In this document: positions 52,758-60,973 of the stretch, one piece after another | Position numbering within the stretch: the first letter of the stretch is position 1 | Layout of the letters: each line of letters begins with the position of its first letter | Assembly (NCBI RefSeq): GCF_001761485.1 | Contig: NC_090775.1 | Span: 682,001-746,000 of the forward strand | Origin: Yarrowia lipolytica | Taxonomy: Eukaryota > Ascomycota > Dipodascomycetes > Dipodascales | Length of the DNA stretch: 64,000 nucleotides | Direction of reading: 5' to 3' | Program-made: the position numbers and the translations under genes | The notes under the pieces: model-generated | What the model was told of the DNA's origin: nothing | Databases searched by the model: none | What the model saw: only the letters and a program-made list of their open reading frames with translations

Positions 52758-54000
52758 TGTCGTTTGTTGTTTGGTTGTAAAAAAAAGGGCGGGTTTGTTT
52801 TTTCAAAAAGCACTACCAAAAGTGATGCCAACAAATAGGAGAAGAAGAGGAGAAGAGAAGTCAAGAGGGAACCTTCCAGCCCAAGGTTTTGTGTTTTGGT
52901 GCAAAAGGAAAATTTTGGAAAAGTCAAAATGCCGACATGAGGCTGTAAACACGCTGTACAGAACACCAGAGAGCTGGTTGAGGGGTCCGCGGAGCACGTA
53001 TTTGACCGGAAAAAAGACGAAATCCGCTTACTAATTGGACCAGAAACCGATCCACCACTTCAAAACCGAAATTAGCACCCGTTTAGACGCCCCCACACAC
53101 CCCCAACAAGTCCTTCTACACCCTTCTCACCACGCTTGACAAAGACAAAATAAGGTTTGGCGGCGTTGGAGACGTTGCCTAGCGTTGCCCGAGTAACGCG
53201 GACCACCAGGGACATCCAAACATTGCCAGCGCGAGCGAGGCATCTGTTTCAATTGGTCACGTGACGGTGGATTGAGTGGGCGGAAGGCAGTTCTGCGAGA
53301 CACACTCATAATCTGTAATTTGGTTTTGGGCTGCTGGTGTGTTAAATTGCGTGACAAAAGTCTGAGGATGCTGTTAACAGTGTCGTTGGACAAGCGGGTG
53401 GTCCAGACACCAGAGAAGACGTCAATGGGGCCAAATTGAAGCTGGAAAATGGTTGTATCGGTGAAGCCGGACACGGGCAGTATAATGCACTTTTCAGAAT
53501 TCCGGTCGGCAGGTTTGTCGAGCAGATATGCTCCCCATAAGCTGTGTCCATTCGACTTAGGACGGGATTCTGAGAGTTGATACTTGGAACTTGAATACGT
53601 ACAGTAGCTACGAGTTACGAGTATACGAATTCACCTTTGCGCTGTTGCACATTTTTCTGACGTCGCTGAGCATTGTGAACGTTGGTGGATGTTCAGTGAC
53701 GTCATGATCTAGAACCATCCATAGGTTTCTGGTCTGAGATTAGGTAATCGTCGAGGGGGATCTACATCAATGGAGGAGTTGGTTGAGAGCGGTTTAGGTG
53801 ACTGATATGTTTGAATCACGGTGGTTAGGGGTTTGTTAGGGGTTTATTGGGGGTTTATTGGGGGTTTGATTTTCCCCTATTTTTCAAAAGTATTTGAATA
53901 GATATGGGAAATTATGGATAATTCTCTAGAATGAAGATCTAGTCAGGATGGGTAATCAAGGATGTTTACTTGATCACATGGAAACATAGAAACACAGGAG
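52758..54000. other. Intergenic region upstream of the Ran gene
   Basis: No gene is recognised in 1.2 kb. Just upstream of the Ran ATG lies an A/G-rich segment. A TCACGTGA box is at about 53,257. A GGGTTTATTGG repeat (53,826-53,872) is close to the TOR fossil. Confidence 0.5.
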
Positions 54001-54475
54001 CAGGTCATCCTTGAGCTTGTAGTAGAGCTCGGACCAGCACGAGTAGAAGGGCGGATTGAACAGGTCCTTGGTCAATGGCTGATAGTTGTTAATACAGGCT
54101 CGCAGGGCGTGAGAAGAAGACTCGCGCAAGAAAGCAATCGAGAGACATCGCATCCACTCCTATCAATCCACCTTGATCGAGCATTTCCCAATGTCCCACA
54201 CGGTCTTCAAGTGCTGTTGGTTCACAGGCAGCTTTCATGTGTTTCAGGTCTTTACAGACATCATTTCCTATTCATCTGAGAAACAGAGGGCAGCCAACGG
54301 GACATTCATAGAAGATGAGGAAGGGGAGAGTGGCTAGGATCGTACAACCGAGGTTGATAAATGTATCCACAGGCTTGTGAACCCAGAGAATGCCCAATTC
54401 AAGGAGTACTGGAGATTCTACGTAAGACGTTTTGTAGTGGAAGATCCGGGAATATGTGATAATTAACGGCACCTG
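54001..54475 (-). pseudogene. Decayed fragment of a TOR kinase gene
   Basis: On the minus strand 54234-54001, one frame reads KLPVNQQHLKTVWDIGK, then two adjacent stops (TGA TAG, at about 54168-54163), then [22 protein letters not shown], and later [26 protein letters not shown]. This follows the order and spacing of the segment just before the FAT domain of TOR kinases (human: [25 protein letters not shown], then ARDLFNAAFVSCWSELNEDQQDELI). Upstream, an open frame at 54472-54272 (PLIITYSRIF, LLELGILWVHKPVDTFINL) weakly resembles the preceding TOR HEAT repeats. No kinase domain is nearby. This is a non-functional segment, likely from an old partial duplication of the real TOR gene elsewhere. 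The homology is by eye; the main block is convincing. Confidence 0.75.
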
Positions 54476-55224
54476 AGACGAGAGAAATAAGTCAGGGAAA
54501 GAACTGAGGCAGTGGAAACGCTCTGATCAAGTGACCGCCACGATCCAGAGACTCCGCAAGGAGTTCAAGACTTCCTTTCTGAACAGAACATACTATACCA
54601 CAAGACAGACTACAACAGTCAAGACAAACCTCAAATCTGACCACTGGAGTGTTAAATGTTCATTGTGTTCAGTTATATCATTATATGGGCCTCAAGGCGT
54701 CGATATTCTGCATCTTGATGGAGTATGTCTTGTTATTGTGGACATAGCTTCCATAAGGTCCAAATACTGATGATATAGAGGAGGTAGGGACGAGAGTGTA
54801 TGGAGATAATTAGTCGGGGGAGGGGACTACTTGAGATGACTTTTGCGGTAAAGGGACGAACGCGTGTGATGAGAATTTGTTATCTGATATGAGTCTAGTC
54901 GAACCAACTTGTGTATATCAACTTCTACCTGGAATGACAACTAAAATGTCCCATGCAAACGGATACACAGAGACTACCGCCATGAGATCTTTCCTCATGA
55001 GCCGGAATCACTTGATCTACGTAGTAAATGGAATCATGCATTATTAATAAATAAGCCAGATGTAGCAGTTCTGAAAAGTCTAGCAGTCACTGGGGATGGG
55101 CTGACAAAGATCCGAGGGTTCAGAGTCGTAGACAACTGTTCTGGAGCTTTACATCCTAGAGAGTGGTACTCACATTGTCGCATCAGCACACCATTCGCAC
55201 CGGGTGCTCGGGATATGCTCTGCT
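54476..55224. other. Intergenic region without recognisable content
   Basis: Short frames only. If the TOR fossil extends further upstream in the gene, its older parts would lie here, but I see no further TOR-like text. Confidence 0.4.
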
Positions 55225-55756
55225 CTAAGAGTAAAATAGACCCGGAGGCGGCGGCAGGTTTCCACAATGAGGAGGCACCGGCAACACCTTCTTGCCTTTC
55301 TTGCTCACCATAGGAGCTCCTACCGGGGCAGGGGGCTGGTATCCGGGAGCTCCACTGTATAGAATCGAGTTCAGCTGTGCCGACTGATTCAACACCGGGT
55401 CAAATCCAGGCACAGCAGGCTTGGTTCCTGTCTTTAGTGGCAACACGTCCTTGTTAGGAGACGGAGCATCTCCCAGTTTCTCGTTGTAGCGCCGAAACTG
55501 CGTCTGCGAAAGCGTCGACGGCATGTCTCGAGGGAACAGACCAAGTTCCTGGGCTGCCCGCTCGTAGTAGTCAACCACATGGGCTATATGACTTCGTCCA
55601 GTGCAGTGAGCTTTTCGCACCGCCAGCGTGTCGGGTGTGATTCGGGTGTCGCAATAATCGCAATAGGGGTAGGTTAGTGGGGGAATAAAACAAAAAGGGA
55701 AAACAGACAGACGCAGATTCAATCGGCTCCGTTCAATGGATACTCATCTTAGGCAT
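55225..55756 (-). CDS. YHC1: U1 snRNP protein U1-C, two exons (55756-55748, 55668-55225) with an apparent AT-AC intron
   Basis: U1-C stabilises pairing of U1 snRNA with 5' splice sites. The exon-2 text, YCDYCDTRITPDTLAVRKAHCTGRSH, is the U1-C zinc finger, followed by HVVDYYERAAQ. The tail is Pro-rich and ends PPPPGLFYS. Joining ATGCCTAAG to CCCTATTGC gives MPKPYCDYCD, which aligns without a gap to human MPKFYCDYCD and places the zinc ligands at Cys6, Cys9, His24 and His30, the same numbers as in human U1-C. The protein is 150 residues. The intron so defined (55669-55747, 79 nt) starts ATGAGT and ends CTAACCTAC, that is AT-AC rather than GT-AG. The unspliced alternative (ATG at 55722, MNLRLSVFPF) would lengthen the strongly conserved N-terminus by 16 residues and is less likely. 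Confidence 0.88.
55669..55747 (-). other. 79-nt AT-AC intron in the U1-C gene
   Basis: The donor ATGAGT differs from the window's usual GTGAGT only at the first base. The acceptor CTAACCTAC differs from CTAACCCAG-type ends at the last base. No AG occurs between the branch site and the second zinc ligand, so an ordinary acceptor cannot yield a functional protein. Confidence 0.7.
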
Positions 55757-56419
55757 GTTGGATTGTTGGTTGAGTTGATTTAAGGGTCAATATCGTCACT
55801 ATGCATGTTAGTAAAATTGTGCATACTGAATGAAAAGTGGCTGAAAACTTGACCACACACAAAATCTGCTGTAGTTAAGATTCCGGGGAAATTTTCGAGA
55901 AATTAATTAAATATCCGTTCAGAAAGGCACATTCCAAAAATCAGCTCGATCTGTCCTTTTTTTGATCCCATTTGAAGACCCCAAACTGCTAAGGCCAAGA
56001 AAACCTTATTTTATTAAAATTGTATAAAAGATATTTGAAAAATAGAAAAAAAAAGAATAATATAAAACAAGAACAATATAAAACAAGAACAATATAAAAA
56101 GAAGAACAAAAAATAAAAAACAAAAATCTGTAAAATTCACAATTCCATTCGTCCCCAAACAAACCCCATCCCATAGTCGGCATTTCGACAGTATTTTCCT
56201 CCCCCCTCCAAACCATTTCTCCGACTCGGCACCAACCCTAACCCACTCCCAACCCGGTAAGTGCTCACGGTCGACCCAACCCTAACCCACCGTCGCTCCC
56301 TCCATTATCACTTACCCTACCGTCCCTCTCTCTCCCATTGGCTCAAATTTGGGTGTAGGAAAAACCACCACACGGTTTGCGTTTCTTGTTCCATCGATTC
56401 TACCGCACAACCAGACACG
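55757..56419. other. Divergent promoter region, U1-C / ATP synthase subunit h
   Basis: No gene is seen. An A-rich stretch contains a 16-bp repeat (AACAATATAAAACAAG) at about 56,056-56,100. Two CCCTAACCC motifs (about 56,233 and 56,279) lie 140-190 bp before the ATP14 ATG. Confidence 0.6.
56056..56100. repeat. 16-bp tandem repeat (AACAATATAAAACAAG)
   Basis: Nearly three units lie in an A-rich stretch between the divergent genes. Confidence 0.8.
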
Positions 56420-57493
56420 ATGTTTACCCTTCGAGCTGCTAGCGTGAGTACCATTGATTGAAAGACGGCGATGAGGCCCGGAAGGAATTGTGGTGGGGGA
56501 TTTTGACGGCGGGTTTTGTGTCATTTGGGCGCACGAGTTGTGTGACGACGTGGTGGTGGGACCGGTGGTTGGGGGGGGGGGTGGGTGTTTGTGCAATTTC
56601 GGGCTTGTGCAATTGGACTCGGACAATGGGACCAATTGGGGGGGGGGCAGGAGGAGTAGGAAGAGTTCGGGCAAGTATTGGCTCGGTCATTGAGGTGTTG
56701 GTGGTGTTGATTGGCGTGTTTGGGGAGAGTGTGTTTGGATGCTATGGTGACGTGTACATGACACAGACCGCACACAATACCAATCGGATCAATGACCGAG
56801 CAGCGACCGACTGTCCGACCGCGACCGGTTGACTTACATCGACCTCCTTCCGGACTCCATTCCCCAGTTCTTCTAAAACGGCATTGTCTACTCCGAGTAA
56901 TCCATCCCTCAAACTCGACCGTGTCGATCAACATGAAGTGTGGAATGGTTGTTCATTACTGAATCGCATATGTGACCGCCCATCAGGTGTCTTTCGTGAC
57001 AGAGCAGTTCATGATAGTACTGTACTTGTCGGAGATGATATGCGCCCTGTGGTGGACCGGAATACTTCCGAAAGACACAGACCAACTTTGATGCCCACAG
57101 TAACCACCCGCCATAGCCACGGTAATCACCTGCCATCTTCACGGTAACCATCTGTCTTATCCACTGGTCTAATGTTCCATACTAACTCAGCGACGTGCTT
57201 TCTCCACATCCATTGCCCGACGAAACCTGATTTCCGAGGCTTACACCCGGGAGGTGCGTGCATTCAAGGCCCCCAAGCTCTCTGCCAAGGACGCCGAGGG
57301 TCAGGTCAAGCCCTGGTCCGCCCCCTCTGCCCCCAAGCCCCCCGTTGTCGAGGGTGCTGATGCCGCAGAGCTCCAGGCCTACGCCGAGGCTCCCGTCGAT
57401 GTCGAGGGCCAGACTAACTCCAAGTCCGCCTCTCCCCAGGCCAACGATGAGGACTGGCTCGCTTTCGAGGAGGAGGAGGGTGTTGCTGTTTAA
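56420..57493 (+). CDS. ATP14: Mitochondrial F1Fo-ATP synthase subunit h, two exons (56420-56443, 57191-57493)
   Basis: Subunit h is a peripheral-stalk component of fungal mitochondrial ATP synthase. Exon 1 (24 nt) encodes MFTLRAAS and exon 2 continues RRAFSTSIARRNLISEAYTRE, together an arginine-rich, Ser-rich mitochondrial presequence. The mature part matches yeast Atp14 text: LIxxLYLREL-like LISEAYTREV, then APKLSAKDAEGQVKPWSAP (yeast APSTLQDAEGNVKPWNPP), then an acidic tail with DEDWLAFEEEEG (yeast EEDWLVLDD). The total is 108 residues, slightly shorter than yeast (124). Donor GTGAGT and acceptor CTAACTCAG bound a long 747-bp intron. The first exon is too short to be found by ORF searching; a plus-strand frame starting at 57254 would miss the presequence. 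Confidence 0.93.
56444..57190 (+). other. 747-bp intron of ATP14 with two long G runs
   Basis: Runs of 11 G (56,571-56,581) and 10 G (56,638-56,647) lie in a G-rich first third of the intron, on the transcribed-sense strand. No gene is seen inside on either strand. Confidence 0.85.
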
Positions 57494-57882
57494 GCATACG
57501 ATTAGATACGATTCAACGACTTGACTTTGATGGTGGGCGGGACGTCAAGTTCCGTGAGTGTAGACGGGTGTGAATTGTAGACGGTGTGGGGCGTTCCGTA
57601 GACAGGACGCGAGTCAACTTTTTGTTGTGTGATTGTAGTTATGCAAAGTGGTTTCACTTGTACATGAGTCAGCATGAACTTGGTACTTGTGCGACGGAGA
57701 TGAAGCCTCTCTATCATCAGATGGTGGGTTCTGAGTCGCCACATGTGTCGCCCATGTCGTTTTTGTATGTCCACAGATTCCAGGGTTGTGCTGATACTCG
57801 ACTCATTTGATTTGAATGGCAAGATGCGATTACAGCGTGTACTGTATGTAGGTAAATCACACCTCCGATGGTTGTAGATGTT

Positions 57883-57922
57883 TCGTTTATGTTTCGTTTA
57901 TGTTTCGTTTATTTTCGTTTAG
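57883..57922. repeat. 11-bp tandem repeat (GTTTCGTTTAT)
   Basis: Three units, followed by a shorter variant. Confidence 0.85.
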
Positions 57923-58002
57923 TTTATGGTTTTATCTTGGAGTCTCATCACCAAATCTCACCACATTACAGTTCTACAGTTCCACAGCTCCACCAGTACA
58001 CA

Positions 58003-58070
58003 CTGAACAGTACCCTCTGAACAGTACCCTCTGAACAGTACCCTCTGAACAGTACCCTCTGAACAGTACT
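58003..58070. repeat. 14-bp minisatellite (CTGAACAGTACCCT)
   Basis: Four perfect units and one partial unit lie 70-135 bp before the glycosylase ATG. Confidence 0.95.
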
Positions 58071-58138
58071 AGTATTGCAGTACCGATACGGGTTCCACAA
58101 CTTCTGTCTACTTCCAGCAAGATACGTGTTGTCATCAC

Positions 58139-59068
58139 GTGTTTCGCCACACGATTCCAATGGATCTCAGCAGATTCCGATACCAAGGAGCTGATGCCCG
58201 GGAGTTGAAGCCCGCAACTAAGACGTTGGGGAGCCCCCCTAGGAGGACGTCGAAGGCAGTTGGCAAGAAGATCAATGGCAAGGCAGAGGGCAAAACCGAG
58301 GACAGGTCAGTTAGCCAGACAGAGGACCAACCAGAGGACCCGACAGATGGCAAAAAGACAGGTGATCCGGTAAAGGCGGCTGAGATGGACGACGCCAAAC
58401 CGCCCCAGTCTCTTTTACCCTTACCTACGCTTCTCAAACCCCGTCTGAGACTCGTATTCGTCGGGTTCAATCCCGGAATCATGTCTTCGGAAAAAGGCCA
58501 CTACTACGCCCATCCTTCGAACTCCTTCTGGAAAAACTTGAACAAGTACGTGGTCATCGGAGGCGGTCTGACGTGCTACGACGATTCCTCTCTTATGGAC
58601 AGCCACGGAATCGGATTCACGGACCTGGTGGCTCGTCCGACGCGAGGCTGCGAAGACTTGTCGCGTGAAGAGATGGCCCTGGGCGCGCAGATTCTCGTGG
58701 ACCAGATTAGCGCCAACAAACCGGCGCTGGTGTGTATTGTGGGCCGCGGCATTTGGGCGACTGTATTTCGCGCCGTGTTCAAGCACCAGGGGATCAAGAA
58801 GAGTGAGATGCCTCACTTTGGGCTCATGCCCGTGCACATGGGCACATCGAGGGTGTTTGTGGTGCCCAGTACGAGTGGGTTGGTGAGAGATAAGAGGCTG
58901 GAGCTGTGGAGGGAGTTAGGACAACTGTATCGCGGGAAGGGGGAGAAACAGGAGGACACAGATCATGTGCTGCTACAAGCCTCAGAAAGGGTCAGTAACC
59001 CCAAGAAAGAAGACGATTGTAGTCATGATTTCAGTGGCCGTGTCAAGAAGGAAGAGACGGATATGTGA
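58139..59068 (+). CDS. G/T(U)-mismatch DNA glycosylase, TDG/MUG family
   Basis: Enzymes of this family excise uracil or thymine opposite G, starting base-excision repair. The 309 residues hold a Lys/Glu-rich, disordered N-terminal 95 residues, then the UDG-fold domain. Motif 1 is GFNPGIMSSEKGHYYAHPSNSFW (family GINPGL), with the catalytic Asn at 111. GFTDLVARPTRG follows, and motif 3 is MPVHMGTSRVFVVPSTSGL (family NPSGL). The Ile of GINPG is Phe here, and the final NPSG is PSTSG, a variation seen in fungal members. The C-terminus is acidic and charged. The fission yeast counterpart is Thp1; baker's yeast lacks this family. Translation may start at 58139 or at the second ATG 58160 (MDLSRFRYQG). 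The gene reads toward the decayed gene at 59.1 kb. Confidence 0.9.
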   Translation: MFRHTIPMDLSRFRYQGADARELKPATKTLGSPPRRTSKAVGKKINGKAEGKTEDRSVSQTEDQPEDPTDGKKTGDPVKAAEMDDAKPPQSLLPLPTLLKPRLRLVFVGFNPGIMSSEKGHYYAHPSNSFWKNLNKYVVIGGGLTCYDDSSLMDSHGIGFTDLVARPTRGCEDLSREEMALGAQILVDQISANKPALVCIVGRGIWATVFRAVFKHQGIKKSEMPHFGLMPVHMGTSRVFVVPSTSGLVRDKRLELWRELGQLYRGKGEKQEDTDHVLLQASERVSNPKKEDDCSHDFSGRVKKEETDM

Positions 59069-59139
59069 ATGGCGAAGGAAAAGACGGATGTGTGAATGAC
59101 AGTGTGAACTGATTGGACTGGGATCTTTTGTTATTCTAA

Positions 59140-59890
59140 CTGTCAGTTACGGATGCTACTGTCGAGGCTCGCTGACACTGCGACGCTTGTCCGAAACCCT
59201 TCATCAACTCAATAACAATGCCGTTGAAGTCGAGCGGCAGCAAGCGTTAGTCGACAGAGTCAATATCTCTCGCTCACATTGAGGTTTAGCAGATCCACAT
59301 CCAGGATCACATTCTCCTTTAAACCATCGGCGATCTGCAGACCTCACCAGAAGTAGCAGATCACCTCCTAACCCTGTCGCACTACACCCAGTCGTCTCTT
59401 GAGGTGTTGGGCTGTGTCATTTGACTCTGGTTCGGGCTAGACTCAGCTCTACTTGGCTCGTAGTTCATTCCAAAAGCTACGACAAATTTTATCAAGGCAC
59501 CGACGAAGCCTTGTCTAACTACCTGTTTTCTCCAGTCAGGATCAGTGCCGTGAGAATGCACGTGGCCCGGGCCAACTGGCCCAGCTGTGCCTGTGAAATG
59601 ATCCAAATGTCTCCATCTGAAAACGGCAGCTTATGAGGCTTTCAAGAATCTCGAAGGCCAGCTTCCAGGAGTGAAATGTATTGCTGCTAAAGACAGTCTC
59701 GGGAACGAGATTGCGTTTACCTGGGGAACAGATTTGGTCCTTCGATCCCGATCCTGAAGAAGATCGAGTGACGATGGCCCAGTGTGTCTATGATGAAGAA
59801 GACTCTGATATTTGTTGGACAGTGGATGAGGAGTTGAGAGTCGACATAATTGATGAATGTATTATTCAGAAAAAAAAAAGTACTCAATAA
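59140..59890 (+). pseudogene. Probable decayed gene of unknown identity (several frames)
   Basis: Several short, protein-like segments follow one another on the plus strand in different frames: LTLRRLSETLHQLNNNAVEVE (about 59,171-59,280), DLQTSPEVADHLLTLSHY then SSLEVLGC (about 59,334-59,420), and SYDKFYQGTDEALSNYLF (about 59,475-59,530). Then come AAYEAFKNLEGQLPGVK, AAKDSLGNEIAFTWG (about 59,619-59,740) and DEEDSDICWTVDEELRVDIID (about 59,790-59,855), the last inside an open frame 59681-59890. Hydrophobic/charged patterning and in-frame codons look coding, but stops and frame changes separate them. I do not recognise the protein. It could alternatively be a real gene with several introns, but no GTGAGT/CTAAC pairs were found. 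Confidence 0.4.
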
Positions 59891-60584
59891 TGGGAAGTCA
59901 CAAACACTAGGGTAATCGTCGCTCTATTCACGTCACTGTCGGTAGGTACAATATACAGCTACGGTCTGTCTAGCTACACAAGAGGAAGCAAAACACATTC
60001 CCCATGAAATATCCAAGAATCTGAGATTGTACAATGTCTATAGCCCTTCAGTACCGGCTCTGACTTCTCTGCTTCAGTATATGCACTCCATATGAAGTTG
60101 CACACTCGAAACCATCCAACTCGTGAAATACTACTCCAATCAGAAAAAGAAAAGCTCCAATTAACTCGTATTGATTCCGTGATTCAGTTAATACTTATTA
60201 CACCCTTCTAGGATCGATATATAATCAAAACAGTAGTGTGTACTTGTAGCGAGTACTGGTACTAGAGCCACCAAAAGTACTGTATTGTAGTCATAATGGA
60301 ATCAAAAAACTCGATTGGAATCAGAAAGTGCATGTTGCAATACAAACATGTCTTCATATTTGAGAAATCGCCACTCGTACAAGATCTATCCGAGGCAAAC
60401 ACTACGCCGTCTGAACAACTCCTTCCAACTTCTTCCAGCGTTATCCCACGAGAAAACAAAAGCCACCATTGTATTCCTTGTACAAGCATTACAATACAAA
60501 AGTGCCATTGAAATCACCATCCAAGCTCCACAACTCATTCCAACACTCCTCTCAAAAAGATATACAGCATCTTCAGTACATACA

Positions 60585-60618
60585 CTGTATGTACAGTATG
60601 TATGTACTGTACATACAG
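60585..60618. repeat. Perfect inverted repeat, 14-bp arms, 6-bp spacer
   Basis: The arm CTGTATGTACAGTA and its reverse complement flank TGTATG. The arm sequence belongs to the same TACATACTGTA motif that is dispersed through the window. Confidence 0.95.
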
Positions 60619-60768
60619 TATGTCTCCCACCTTTTACCATTCGGTGTACATCTGGACGTGAAGAAATGCAACTGGGTGACACAAACACACGGGAAAGCGC
60701 CGTGGAGCTGGTATTTCACGGTCCCGTATCCCCTCAGTCAAAAGCCCATCTCTCTAGTCTCGGGAGGC

Positions 60769-60774
60769 ACGCGT
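60769..60774 (+). promoter_or_regulatory. MCB element (ACGCGT), distal, MCM4
   Basis: A perfect ACGCGT lies 205 bp before the ATG. Confidence 0.55.
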
Positions 60775-60832
60775 CAAGTTACCCTACCGACACGTCTCCT
60801 GTGCCCGATTGGGACGTTTAATTGAAACTTTA

Positions 60833-60838
60833 ACGCGT
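60833..60838 (+). promoter_or_regulatory. MCB element (ACGCGT), proximal, MCM4
   Basis: A perfect ACGCGT lies 141 bp before the ATG, 64 bp from the distal copy. Confidence 0.6.
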
Positions 60839-60973
60839 CCCAAGCATTAGGAATTTCTCCCAAACCAACCACCGCTTCCACAACACCGCACTGGACATTG
60901 ACATTGACACTGTCATCGGCGACATCACCGCAGTTTCCCGCATTTCTGTTTCTGTTGCGCAAATCCACCCGTC

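Larger units (their letters stand above)
57494..58138. other. Intergenic region with tandem repeats
   Basis: No gene is seen. It contains TTTCGTTTATG repeats (57,883-57,922) and a 14-bp repeat just upstream of the DNA glycosylase gene. Confidence 0.55.
59891..60973. other. Intergenic region upstream of MCM4
   Basis: No gene is seen. It holds a perfect 14-bp inverted repeat (60,585-60,618) and two perfect MCB sites. Confidence 0.55.

Noticed and set aside
55225-55722. U1-C translated without splicing from ATG 55722.
   Set aside because: It would replace the invariant MPK start by 19 unrelated residues; the spliced form aligns gap-free with human U1-C.
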